Assembly: GCF_002775205.1 (NCBI RefSeq)
Contig: NC_036447.1
Location: 27,836,245-27,900,244, forward strand
Direction of reading: 5' to 3'
DNA length: 64,000 nt
DNA from: Xiphophorus maculatus
Taxonomy: Eukaryota; Chordata; Actinopteri; Cyprinodontiformes; Poeciliidae
The notes beneath the pieces are model-generated. The model ran no database searches. It was not told the origin of the DNA and was given only the letters and a program-made list of their open reading frames with translations. Positions 52,250-64,000 of this stretch are shown here, one piece after another (positions within the stretch are counted from its first letter, which is position 1; each line of letters begins with the position of its first letter). The position numbers and the translations under genes are program-made.

Positions 52250-55200
52250 ATGTGTGCAGCAGGATGGTCGCTAACGCTAGTGCTGATTCGCCTCGTTGGC
52301 TCAGGTGAGTTAAAGGAGCGTGGGATGAGCAAAGTGAGAAGGCGTCTGACTTTTTTTTTCCAAGGAACAGGCCGGGTGATGAAAGCGTAAGATCTGAAAT
52401 GGGGATTGTTTGTGTTGGTTTGGTACGCATCAAAAAGATCGGGTAAGACGCACACGCTCGTAACAGGTGGATGACATGTTGACTTTATATGGATTCTTAG
52501 TAGACCGAAAAAATAGAAACTGCAACCGTAAGAGTTTAAATCAGAAGTGGGTAATATGTACTGTATTTCAGGTCAAATATGAAAGCAAAACTATCTGTAA
52601 ATATGTCTGAAGGATATTTAATCTTTAACTTAGAAGTTAAGAAAAAGAGTCAGATTGTGAAATTGACACAAATTCAGCTAATTTCTCTGCTAACTAGAAG
52701 TTATGTGCCTAACTTAATTGATTTTAAGAAAAAAAATTTAACCTAGAAATGGGTAAATCAACTGACGTATTATAAAAATGAACTTTGTAACCTTCACGGT
52801 TTAGTTAGATTTGTAGAATTACACAATTAATAGATTGATCAATCAATCAGGCTTATTTGTATAGCACATTGCAGCAAAAAGGCAGTTCAAAGTGTTTTGC
52901 ATCATAAAAACAGAACGATGAAACCTCCTAAAAACAACAGTCACCAGTTTGAGGAAACCGGTAACGAACGTGATGGTACTCGAAATCAGCATTAACACAT
53001 CAGATACGTTGGTTGGTGTTTTCATTGGTCACGGTTCAAACAGGTGGGATTTAAATCTAGACTTAAAGGAGCTCAGAGTTTTGGCTCTTTGCAGGTTGGA
53101 TGTGAAACACCTTCGCTCCAAGAAATGAGTGTATAACTTTTTAATGTATTTTTTTGTTTGTTTTTGAATTTGAATCCCAAATTTAAAATGACTTCATGTA
53201 ATACAGTCATCTCTCTGACTGAAATAACTAAAGGGAAAAAAAAAAGAAAAGATTTCAGTTAATTTTATATAATTTTTCAAGCTCTTTTTAAGCTAAACGG
53301 TGCACCAGCAGACTGGTGAAGGGGAATTGGACCCATACCGTATAATCATTCTGACAGCCACCCCGTCTGCTGCGGGTGAGATCACCAGATAGGAGAACAG
53401 TCTCGGGGTTCGCTGGAACAATGGCCGATCCAAAAGGAGGAGTAGGTTCTTTTGACTTGGGCAGGGTGTCCTTCCTTCCTCAGAGGAACACGCTGGATGG
53501 ACTCGGCCCGCGAAGAAACAATGGCTCGCAACAGCTCAGCAGAATGGGTAATATTTCACTAGGTGGCAACATTCAGTTGACCCTGGCCTTCACTATGCAA
53601 AGGCAGGAGATTCTGAGTCATGAGGTCATGCCTCACAATGCCAAAGTAAATAGACGGAGGGACGCATTGTTGTATTCATAAATAGGTTGGGAGTCGGCAT
53701 TGTAAAGGCTTGTGGCGTGCAACACGGATGAGCGTAGCATGACTGACATGGTTCGGTTTGTAGATGTCCATGCAGTGGCTTCCTAAAGTATTCACACCCC
53801 TTGATGTTTCCCATATCTTGTCACCTTACAACCACAAACATAGTTCATTGGAATTTAGTGGAAAACACAAAGTGGTATACGACTGAGAAGGGGAAAGAAA
53901 ATTATTTGCAATTCAAAACATTTTTTTTTTTTTTAACCAAAAAAAAACCCCTGAAAAGTGCAGTGTGTACAAGTATGCAGCCCCCCCCCCGAGCTAGCAC
54001 TTTGTGGAACCACTTTTGCTAGTGTTCCAGGGTTTGTCTCTGCCAGCTGTGCATGGGGAGTGACTGAAAATTTTTGCTCTTCACAAAAGCAGCTGCAGCT
54101 CAGTCAGGTTAGATGGAGAGGAAACAGACATTTTCAGACCTCGCCACAGGTTCTCCACTGGGTTTTGGTCTGGACTTTGACTGGACCATTGCACACAGTT
54201 TTTCATTTGCAAAAAAAAAAAAAACAAACATTTCGAATCAGGCATAATTTTCTTTTTTACTTCGCAACATGACAAAAATGTATGAATACGTTTGCAAGCC
54301 ACTGTATAATTTCAATTTTAGTTGATGTAAACTAAATGAAGTTTAGTTTTACTAAATGAATCTCTCTATAAGTGGTTTTGGAAGTTCCAGTTAATCTAAA
54401 ATAATTTAAAAAAGAAGTTTAGTCTGATTTAATCAGTCAGTGAAGCAGTGAAGGAATAAAACTCAGTAGCTGTCTCTACTGCAAGAGTGTAACTCATTGT
54501 TTTGTGTTTTCAATTCAATTCCATTCAAAACTACTTTATTAATCCCAAAGGGAATTTAAATGTTGTTGTAACTCATTCTCTCGCTCTCTGTTCCCTCAGC
54601 TACCTCCTCTCCCATAACTCCTTCTGCCTCACATCTACCATCACAGATGTCGCCCCGCTCTCCTTCACCAACTGGCCCCCCGCCCCTGACCTCCTCTAGC
54701 AGCTCCATGGAGCGGACGACCACGGCCAGCTGCCGTCTACGGATTTCGCCTTCAACTCTTGTGGTCAGGTAAATTTAAGAAGCGGTTCTAAAGAGAAAAA
54801 AAAAGAACAGTTTCCAATAAACTCTCCTGTTTTAGGTTTGGAGATCCAGCCACGGCTAACTGCTCGAAACTAAACCCTGGGTATTCTATGATAGGCTGGG
54901 TAAATCTACCGGTAAGACAGAAACTCCCTGGCTACGATGTCATGCTTGATAAAGATGAGACGTCTGGAGTTTTAATTTAAAAAAAAAAGGGCTTCAGAAT
55001 TTTAGAGTTTTGAATAAACCATATTAGTGTTTTTATATTGAAGCATACATGTTTATATGTCGCTGATGCTGAACCTCTACTTGTTGCATAAATTCCCGTG
55101 CAGGGCTGGTCTAAGGTATGTGATTTTATTGGCTGCTTAGGGCCTCCACACCACCAGGGGGCGCCCAAGAGCAAAATGCTAGCAAAATATACATTTTTAA

Positions 55201-57897
55201 ATAATAAATACAAACTAAATGCTTTTAAACATCGAAAAACAATTTCTATATTACTTTCATTACTTTTACTACATTACTGACATAATAGTTTAATCTCTTC
55301 CTGTTTCCTGCTGCCTCTATTGGGGAAATATAAGACATCAAACTTGTTAACTTGTTTACTGTAAATTCAGTGTTTATCAGCTGATGTTACTTTCAAGTAC
55401 TTCGAATAATAAGTATTTGAAAGTACACTTAAATATCACTATTTAAGAATTCATTTTGGTACTCCTGTAACGTTAAAATCAGTAGCAATAATACTGTCGG
55501 TACGTCGTAAGCTAAATAGAAATAAGACTAATTATAGTAAGTATGTTACACAGAGTGTAGAGTAGAGCCTATGTTTAGGCCTGTTGCAATAAATCAATTA
55601 ATCACATGACAAATCAAAACAAGCTCAATAATTTCAATTTGTACGACTTATTGATTTTCTCATTTCTCTCTTTCTACCAAAAGAGAGAAACGCAAGAACC
55701 TTCATTTTACACAATGGAAAGTTTTCTGGTGTGGAGTGTGGACAGCTTTACTGAATGGACTCTCAGCCCTATATGTTATGCAACGTCTGATGAGGGAGGG
55801 CAGTGCAGCAGTTCTCTCTCTGTAATAGTCTACCGTGAGTTTCTGTTTTTTTTAACCATACGAGAAAATTGAAGGATATTAAGTTGCCTGACTCTCCGTC
55901 TGCCTCCACAGAGCCACCAAAAACAGTCTCCATCCAGTTTTTGAATCAAAGCGGCCCGATGTACGAGAGACGACAGTACGTTCTGGAGTGCACAGTTGAG
56001 GATGTCGCGCCCGTGGAAAACCTGGTGGTGACCTTCTACAAGGGACAAACGGCGCTGGCTGAGCTCCGCTCCAAAAGGAGCGCAGAGAAGACTCCAGTGA
56101 AAGAGAGCTTCAGTCTGCTCGTCGCTCCCTGCAGAGGGGACAATGGAAACCAGTACTGGTGTGAGGCGAAGCTGGAACTGGGGCGTTCAGGACCACAGCA
56201 GCCTCCAGCAGAGAGGTCACAGAACATCACCGCGACGGTCCTCTGTGAGCGAACAATTGGGATGTTTCCAATAAATAAATAAAATTATGATCACGAGTGA
56301 TTAAGCTTGTTTAGGCAACAAGTCAATAAAAATCATAGTGGCGACGGATGTACATAGCACTATGTACATACATGTACATAGTGGATGTAATCATGAGATA
56401 TATTCAGAGCTCAGTCATGGCTCTAGCGCTCATCACCCAATCAGAGGAGACGTCAGCGTTTTATTCTTTGGAGCAACCAACCCCTTACACTCTTATACTA
56501 GGCCTTTTGGGGAATTTATAGTCAGTGATTTTACATAAGAGCTATGGATTCAACAGGTGGAAATGACACACAGGTTTCTATGAACTGTATGATGCAGTGG
56601 GAGCTCAGGTTGAGCCAGCTGCACATTGGGAGAAAAAAACCCCAAACCATCCTCCTCCTACTTCCTGTTGTCTTTGACGTTTCTGCCAGTGGTAACATCC
56701 ATCTGTTGATCACATGACTTGTGATGCAAAAATGTTTCCATTGCAGTTTTGCGACATACATCTATTTTGATACGGCTAAAAAAAAAAAAAATGTAAAAAA
56801 CTCACCTCATCCTAGTGCAAAAACGTTTTAATCGAAAAATTAGCTTTTTTTGAAAATGCGAATATTTCGTAATTTCAATTTGTGCACATCTATAACAAAT
56901 GGATACATTGTCAGCTATGACAGTTAAAACTGTAATACCTGCAGCTGACAACGCAAGACAGAAACAGAATAAGGTTTCTTATAAGATGTTATATATTTTT
57001 TTTGCAGTGTCATGTAGTTAAATTAAATACAGTGAACGGAGAGGTCACTCTAGTCTGTCATTCCAGGATAACTTTGGAGCGCTCATCTTATCTAATTTTA
57101 GAATCATTTGAACCACGCTAAATCTGTCAGAGTACTGTTCATTAACCTCTTATTTGAATACAATTTTGACATTGAGAATACTTATTAATCAGCATTAAGA
57201 ATAATAACAGTCGTAAAGGAAACAATAGTAATGGTTAAAAAAAAACATTATGCGCCAAGTGTTTTACTTTATTTTTATAAGGAAAGATTGGCCAGAAATA
57301 GTGAAATATACATGATTAGCTGGCTTTAAAGCATTTGTTCTAGCAATTTCTTTCAGATCATTACTGAGGAAAGAACACAATGAACAAGCAGCAGAGAAAT
57401 CATTAATGGATTTGAACATCTGCAGGAAAATTGGTTGGAATTGATGGAAATGGAACTAAGAACAGGGAAGAAAACCTGTTAGACATGATCATGTTGTCTT
57501 TGCCTGATCACATAAAACATGAATACATTAAAAGATTGAAATGAGACAAAAATGTCAAAAGTTTAAGCCTATGCATGTTTTTGTAACCTTGTCAAATCTA
57601 AATGCCATTTGTTCCTCTCCCTCAAGGGGATCCAGAACATCTTCATCAATCCAAGCTGCACATGGAGGAAAAACCTCTGGACTGTGAAGTTCAAAACCAG
57701 ACACTAGGAGGAAACGGTAATATTCAGAATTAAACAAGTTGTTTCACCTCAACAGTGTTTCCTGCTAAATAATTTAGATCTCATTTACAATGAAAAGGAA
57801 AGACTTTAGAATTATGTCCGTTTCTTTTGCAGGAACTACAAACAGATGTCGAGGATGCTTCTTATTGATCGCTCTTCTTGCTCATTTGATTAAGTGA
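52250..57897 (+). CDS. ICAM-like immunoglobulin-superfamily protein, 7 coding exons
   Basis: Probable cell-surface adhesion or recognition protein. Exons 52250-52304, 54600-54768, 54836-54911, 55684-55834, 55912-56244, 57627-57716 and 57833-57897 give 312 residues with consistent phases. A signal peptide (MCAAGWSLTLVLIRLVGS) is followed by a Ser/Pro/Thr-rich leader (about residues 19-58). Then comes an ICAM-N-type Ig domain with DPATANCSKLNPGYSMIGWV and CYATSDEGGQC (about 59-150). A second domain has PPKTVSIQFLNQSGPMYERR, LECTVEDVAPVENLVVTFYKG and NGNQYWCEAKLELG (about 151-262), which is the part most like ICAM domain 2. The last two exons add a short linker and a C-terminal hydrophobic segment GCFLLIALLAHLIK, too short for a standard transmembrane helix with cytoplasmic tail and more like a GPI-attachment signal. 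Exons 1 and 6 are the least certain. The exact orthologue is unknown; human ICAM genes also lie on 19p13. Confidence 0.78.
52836..53090. mobile_element. Interspersed repeat fragment in ICAM-like intron 1
   Basis: Begins GATTGATCAATCAATCAGGC and continues TTATTTGTATAGCACATT and CAGTTCAAAGTGTTTTGCAT, phrases I recognise from a widespread fish SINE/LINE 3' tail. The right boundary is approximate. Confidence 0.5.
53773..54304. mobile_element. Tc1/mariner-type MITE in ICAM-like intron 1
   Basis: Inverted ends CAGTGGCTTCCTAAAGTATT on the left and AATACGTTTGCAAGCCACTG on the right. TA follows the right end (54305-54306); the left flank reads TG, one change from TA. The body includes TGTCACCTTACAACCACAAA. 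Non-coding. Confidence 0.85.
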
Positions 57898-58059
57898 CTG
57901 TGAAACCTGAGGGAACACACCAATTCCCGACTTGGACTGGTCCAGATGTGAGAAACGCATCCCAGAACCCGAGTCTGTCTTCAATGTACAAAATATATAT
58001 TTTTTAAATTGTGCCTTTTCCCCTTATATGTTGATTATGAAGACCTCAAACACCAGGGC

Positions 58060-58560
58060 AAGTCCCAATAAAAGCAAAATCTACTCTAAAGAGCCACTGC
58101 TAAGGTACATGTTCTGACAGCAGATCAACTCTTGCTCAAAATGTTAAAGCCCATTTTTATGAATGCTGCTTTGAAGAAAATGTTTATTTAATTTAGTGAA
58201 TTCTAAGTTTTGTTGGATGTTTGTTTTGTTTAATTCATATCCAGTGTACATGTTTTTTAGTCTACATTCAAATGTAAAATCTGCCTTCAGGATCAACTAT
58301 TCATGTTAATTGAGGCATGCTTCTTTTAATCTAAGCATCGGTTAAATTTTGTGATGTCATAATGTCAAGTTCATTTAGGATATTTGGAGTGTTTGTAAAA
58401 TACAGAAATGTTTGTCTCAACTGACCATCTTCCCTGAATTTAGCGTATTGTTCAGAATCAATGCTGCAGCCACCCAACACAGAGCTGTGAACAATTTTCT
58501 GACGTCTTGGGGAAAAAAAACACCATCAGAAGTCAAAGATAGCTTGAATAAAATAAAGGC
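58060..58560 (+). other. 3' UTR region of the ICAM-like gene
   Basis: Two AATAAA-containing sites (about 58067 and about 58548) follow the stop codon at 57895-57897. Either could set the transcript end. No coding sequence seen. Confidence 0.45.
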
Positions 58561-60200
58561 TTTCAAGTTTTATTTTTATCTTAAAAGTTATTTAAACCAA
58601 CTTTCTCAGACAGATCGGTAGAATCTAGAAATCGTTTAGAATCAATGTCACATCAGGCAGATTTATACCTGGTTCAATCGGCAAGATTTAGAAATCTTGC
58701 CGATCTTGCCGAAATCTTCAAAATTTTAAAGTATTGAAAAAAAGAAAACAGGTGGCATGATAAACCTGTAATGCCTGGGTGTGGTGTGGAGCGACATGGC
58801 AGGAGCAACACACCACACACAAATCAATTTCACTCCCCAACATTCAGGTGTCAAATGGGAAATCTCACAACATCTCTTGAGTCCAAACATGGCAGTTTGT
58901 GGACTACTTTATGAAGTAAAAGAAAAAAAAAAAAAAAAGGATGTCTGACGTTCACTAGACTTTCTGGTGCACCATGAAGCCATGTTCATTTAGAATTTCC
59001 ATCACTTCATAATTGGTCAAGCATCAAATTCAACAGGGCTTCATTCTTGGCTCACACACGTTGCGATACTGGAAGATGTATGAAGAAAAGACAACATGTT
59101 AAATATTCCTGATGTTAGATGAAAGCAAGCCTAACATCCACACACGGCAGGAAAATCAGCATAAAATTCTTACCATGTGAACCAGGAACGAGTTCTCACA
59201 AAGCAACGCATCTCTCAAATAGGAATTTAACAGATTAGAAAGATGATATGCTTCTTTGTAAAAACACTTATAAATCCATTTCTAATGGTAAATGGCTGGT
59301 ACGTGATAACGCTTTACCTAGTCCAGAAGACCACAAAGCAATTCACACTACATCCAATCATCCACCTATTCACACACTGACACTGGTAAGCTACATTGTG
59401 GCCACAGCTGACAGAAGCAAGGCTGCCATGAACCTCATGTCTACCACTGGGGACCTTTGACCTCCACCAGCAGACAAGGCAGGTGAAGTCTCGAGCCCAA
59501 GGACACAACGACCAAAACAGATGGAGGGTTTGAACTGGCAACTTGCCGTTTACAGGACAAACTCCAACCACCTTCCCCACCATCCAAGACTTTCCAACAC
59601 TGGTGAAGTGTGAAACAATTAGCAAAGAATAAAAAAAAAAAAAGAATGGTAAACTTCTTGGGTCAACCTCAAACACTTCTTCAAAGCAACAGCCTTCATT
59701 GCGACACTAATCTTAAGTAAACTTATCCAAACCACTGATGGTTTTAGAAAAGTGATCTGTTTAGACAGGTTTCTAACCATGCCACTGCACGACTTGAACA
59801 GATTTCTTTAAAAGGAAACAGGCTAGTTTCAAAGACACTTTTTCAATGAAAGGTTTTAGCGTTAGGATTAGGTGGAGGTGTTTTGGCCGTATTGGAATTG
59901 GTTTATTTTTGAATACCATTCAACAATATTCTGATGTTGCTCAGTAACAGGTTTCAGCTCTTGAGTTCTCCAAATGTCTCATTTGCAGCTTTATTTGCTT
60001 TTAATAAGGTGAATCACAATCCGACAGCACTGAAGACGAGAGTCATGTTTCTCACAATGTCAAAGTCAGAACTGTCCAGAAATTTAACAGTAACCCTTCA
60101 ATATTTATCAGAACGGACTGAGCTACTGTAAACCCTCAGGAATGACCAGGTTAGCAAGAGGTTCAGGCAGTATGCAATTACATGAAGGTTAAGGTTAAAT
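58561..60200. other. Intergenic spacer between ICAM-like and ubinuclein-like genes
   Basis: Convergent genes face each other here. The stretch has a small inverted/direct repeat of CGGCAAGATTTAGAAATC near 58679-58720 and several A-runs. Minus-strand polyadenylation-type hexamers (TTTATT on plus) near 59904 and 59989 would suit the ubinuclein-like gene. No gene or RNA recognised. Confidence 0.45.
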
Positions 60201-63200
60201 CTACTGTCCGTTTCTAAGTTGGGAAACTCCAAAAGATTTGATATCCCCAACCTGCAAAAGCTGAGGCAAAACAACCTGACTCTCAGGGAAATTGATTGGG
60301 CTTGAGTGAGGTGGTGGAGGAGGAAGAGGAGAACTTCTGTCGTCCATCCCAACGCTCCAGGGCCTGAAGACTGCCGCCGCCAAGTAGTCCCTGGAGAGAG
60401 TGAGGGGCTGCTCACAAGCCAGTGCCTGGTCGGCGAGGATATCCAGGAGGGAACATCCGGGAGTCTCTGGAGGTCCGTCTGCCTTTGGAGGAGAGAAGGA
60501 GACAGAGACGCCTGACTCCACCTTCAGTTCTTCAGTTCCCTGAGTGCTTGTGCACCTGTCTGGATGCTTCTCAGTTTGACAGCTCTTGGCCTTGTTTACT
60601 CTGAACACACGAGAACATGCACAGCATTTGAAAACGATCTAAAAAAACATTCAAACGCATTCCAAAGAGTTCGCTGGACTTTCTTACTGGAGTGAAGCAA
60701 AGAGGCCTGACAGCTTCCTGCTCTCCCTCATCAGCACCCTGAAATAACAATGAGGTAAAAATCTTTCTTTTATTAATGTGTCAGGTTTTGAAATAACAGA
60801 CCTGGACTGCATCCATCCTTTAGGCCAAAGAGGTTTCACTTCATTGTCAAGCACAGTCTTCATATACTCTTCAAGCTCTTGCCCTTCTTTCCCCTCCTTT
60901 TGACATGTCGCCAGTTTCTCTTTCAACAAGAGACCCAAGCAATCTCTGCACGTTATGAAAACAAGTGTTACAAGAATCGTCCACATTTCCCCTCAGATGA
61001 TCTTTGTAGCAGTCCACCTGATCTCCTGATTCCATTTGAACAGCTTCTTTGGAACAGCTTTTCTGGTACTTTTCTCCACCATCCTGTCCTCTTCAGTTTC
61101 CCTGAGGCAGATTTGGAAAGATGGATATGCTCAGCCTCCAGTTATATACATACACAACACGGTGTATATACTGTATGTTCAAAGTTTGGACAGTTGGGTT
61201 CAGTCTTCTGATTACTCTTATATTCTACATGCAGCATTAGTTTGATGATAAGGAAGGCCAATGGGATTTTGAGTCAGCTTCCAAAATGTCAACATTTGTC
61301 AAGCAGGTAGAAACTGAAATCAGCTTAAATAATGCATTTTGGTGAGAACTTGATTTTGACCGTTGACACCATTGAAGTGAGACATTTCTGCAGCAGAAGA
61401 GGAGATTTGGTAAACCTGGATGTAAACATTGGCTGAGTTTTCTCAAAGCTCTGAAATTCTGAAAGTGTCAGTGATGTGCATAACACAGGGCTGCCCAAAG
61501 TGGGTCCTCAAGGGCCGGCATCCTGCACATTTTAGTTCTCTCCCTGGTGGTACCAACAACCTTTTCAGCAGGTCAATGTTCTTCTTAGGGCCTTCTAATG
61601 AGCCATCATTGGATCCAGGTGTGTTAAACCAGGGAGAGAACTAAAACATTCAGGATGTCGGCCCTCCAGGACCCACTTTGGGCACCACTGGAACACTATC
61701 CCACCACTCTTGGTTCTGAGTACACATTCAAACAGACTTCTCCATAGAATTTGCTGTCAATGTGCAGAAAATTCAATTGTTGGCTCTAACATAGAAATGG
61801 GAGGCAGGTAGGAGCAGCATGTCTGCTTGGTGGAGGTATTTTAATGCGGATGACAGACATTGCACATGCAAACTTCACAATTCAAGGGGGCAAAGAAAGG
61901 TTGCATTCAATACAACAAACCATGATAAGTAATGTCAATAATAAAAAGGGACATGCAGGATGTATCTTTGGACTTTGTATCTGATCAGGACATTTCTAGT
62001 AGTACCAGATTTCAGTTCATTATTAAATGTCCTCCAAAAGATGAACATTCCCAACTTTATACGAGTGGTGTACTTCAACAGCGCTGGCAACTCAAAAAAA
62101 ATACTTAAAAGAACTTACTTTGAAGTCTTTGCTTGCTCATAGGCTTGGCAACTTTCCTGAAAGCAAGCCACCTGCTCTGGCATTGACCTTTCAATGGCCT
62201 CCTTAAGTTGCTGTAGTTGATCTTCTGCACCAGGAGTTTCCTCCTTAAAAGTTAGACGGGGTTAAAAGCAGAAGTCCCACACTGCTTATAAAGAAATGTC
62301 ATTCAATTCCTAAAACACGCTCACTTCATGTGTGATGAGCAGTTTCTTGACTCGTTTCAGCAGAGTATCTTTACTGCAGGGCATGAAGGAGGACAGGTGT
62401 TTGTAGACCTTGGAGCGAAGCTGGCTGCTCTGCTCCTGACACTGCAGCTCAATACTGGAGCAAGACAAACACCAGCAGAACGCCACACTCAGTACAATGC
62501 AGACGCACTAAATGTTAAACATTCAAGTTAGAGATATGAACTTAAATCTGCCAACCTTGATGTTTGACAGTGTATTAGCAGCTTAAACTAAGTGTGTTGC
62601 ATTCAGTCAGTGTCCAATTACATGTAGCTTTTAAGAATGAAAGCAGGATCAGCTGTTACAGTAAGGTTGAATAGCAAGACTGGTTGTTCAATTTAATCGC
62701 TTCTATACATTAGGATACTTTGGCTTGTGAAATTTCCCTAGTTTAGCTTGCTTATGTTATTTCACAAAAAAAAGAAAGAAAAGAAAAATAATTAAGTAAA
62801 ACCACAACAACAGTACTGATAATGATTCCTTGCTGTTTTATAGTTTCAACTATATATATTTTTAAAATGCTAATACAAGACAATCTGAAATTATACATGT
62901 TGGGGATTTATTTACTTGAGCAGAATTGAGTTGATATCTGGACTGAAGAACTTGAGTTTTGACTCCCCCTCTGATGTCTTGGCAGCCTAAACAAATAAAA
63001 GGTGGGTCTAATACACATCTTTTCATTCAAAAATGGTTCCAGTGATACACACAAAAAAAGTGACACAGGTTAAAAAAATTAAAAAAGATAAACTGATTAG
63101 TACAATATTACCACAAAAAAAATCACTATGCTGTAAATATTGTTTTACTCCAAGAATTTTGGGTCTAATTTCTAGATTTAATCTCTTGGTACACTTGAGA

Positions 63201-64000
63201 TAAACTAGCTTAAAAGCAACTTTTCAGCAAGAAATAACTTTTTTTTAAAATTCAGTCCTTTAATGTTGAAAAGTACCATTTCCTCTGGCAAATTATTTCA
63301 CTTGTTACATGGGAAAATGAAATATCTTGTTTTAAGTGGGATAATCCGCCAGTGGTGCTAGTAATTTTTCAACAAAATTAACTTAAAAACAAACTTCTAC
63401 ATCTTGTTTAAAAGTTACTTCTGAATTAGTCCCCCCACCAGATATTTGCACTATAAATGAGAAGATTTTGTAAGATTCTGTTTTTGCAGTGTACATATGT
63501 CAATTGATTTGGGTGAAAATCTCGACTTGATTAAGGTTTTTTTAAAGTTTACTAAAAAAAATAAATAAATAAATCCCCACATCTTACCATCACCAGGCTC
63601 CTAATGCTGTCCTCCAGTTCTGGGGGAAGTCCCTCAGGCAGAGGGGTACTCTGAGTCAGAACCACAGGACCGGCTTCAGCCTGGAGCTGAAGTTGCTCTG
63701 AGCGAGGCGTCGGGAGCAAGCTGGTCTTCGTGGTTAAAAACTGGGATTCACCTTCAGACTGAACGTTCTGCTGGATCTGATCATCCGATTTGATGTCAAG
63801 TTGTGCTTCAGCAGCTGTTTGGGGAAGAGATTTTGGCGACAGAGGCTCTTCGCTAACCTCTAACAAAGAGTCCAAATCTATGTCAAAATCCACCGTGCTG
63901 GCCGCTTGGATCAGAGCGTTATCATTGGTGGAGCCGATCAAACTGAGGAGAGGGTCCGTTAGACCGGAGCTGCCTCCCCCAGCTGCATCTGCTGTGGACA
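60201..64000 (-). CDS. Ubinuclein-like protein (HIRA-complex family), 5'-partial
   Basis: Ubinucleins bind histone H3.3 and HIRA in the nuclear chaperone complex. Exons in transcript order: 64000-63588 (continues outside), 62986-62916, 62454-62325, 62243-62119, 60945-60802, 60738-60688 and 60600-60201, all GT-AG and in phase. Family marks: [12 protein letters not shown] and [16 protein letters not shown] in the first visible exon. [67 protein letters not shown] and [17 protein letters not shown] belong to the ubinuclein middle domain. The protein then ends after only about 150 residues with [12 protein letters not shown] and a poly-Pro stretch, much shorter than the long C-terminus of UBN1/UBN2. 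The expected acidic and basic-aromatic segment between MPEQ and KPLWPKGW was not found. The last donor/stop choice at 60201 is uncertain. I cannot tell UBN1 from UBN2; it may be a third, divergent paralogue. Confidence 0.82.
61487..61690. mobile_element. Short MITE with inverted ends in ubinuclein-like intron
   Basis: CAGGGCTGCCCAAAGTGGGT on the left and ACCCACTTTGGGCACCACTG on the right form inverted ends. A second inner inverted pair (TTTTAGTTCTCTCCCTGG and CCAGGGAGAGAACTAAAA) makes it nearly palindromic. The flanks do not give a clear 8-bp duplication. Structurally similar to the 51225 hAT MITE. Confidence 0.8.

Noticed and set aside
60306-60604. Plus-strand Arg-rich frames
   Set aside because: They lie antisense to the terminal ubinuclein-like exon and have no homology that I recognise.

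Overview
The window is vertebrate genomic DNA, almost certainly from a teleost fish. Genes are split into many short GT-AG exons separated by mostly small introns. The intergenic space and introns are filled with fish-typical repeats: hAT and Tc1/pogo-type MITEs, tRNA-derived SINEs, (TAGA)n and (CA)n [15 protein letters not shown]. There are no bacterial features. Exon boundaries below were placed by eye from splice signals, reading-frame phase and family resemblance, not by alignment software.

Layout. (1) 435-10820, plus strand: the last 21 exons of lysosomal alpha-mannosidase (man2b1), entering the window without its first exons. (2) About 11175-28435 and 28462-46900: a tandem direct duplication of roughly 17-18 kb. 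Each unit carries a complete 18-exon copy of a GPR107/GPR108-family seven-transmembrane gene on the minus strand, from promoter to last exon. Both copies have intact reading frames. Copy B (32247-46357) has a 24-nt in-frame deletion in one exon and extra substitutions. Comparing the units shows which transposable elements are present in only one: copy B carries a 2.5-kb hAT transposon with a perfect 8-bp target duplication, a hAT fragment, a pogo/Tigger-like element, a rearranged SINE and another SINE; copy A carries a SINE, an expanded ~230-bp tandem repeat and a 1.45-kb palindromic element. (3) 48464-49060, minus strand: a small two-exon pyrin-domain (PYD) protein. (4) 49895-51447: a hAT relic still encoding a BED zinc finger, a long (TAGA)n tract and a small hAT MITE. 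(5) 52250-57897, plus strand: a 7-exon ICAM-like immunoglobulin-superfamily gene with a hydrophobic, GPI-anchor-like tail. (6) 60201-64000, minus strand: the 3' part of a ubinuclein-like gene (HIRA histone-chaperone complex family), running off the right edge.

The genes do not form an obvious pathway. The association is ordinary vertebrate synteny; human GPR108, MAN2B1 and the ICAM cluster all lie on 19p13. The noteworthy biology is the recent duplication of the GPR108-like gene with asymmetric decay or divergence of one copy, and the single-domain immune-type genes (PYD-only, two-Ig ICAM-like) beside it. I did not find a convincing previously undescribed system.
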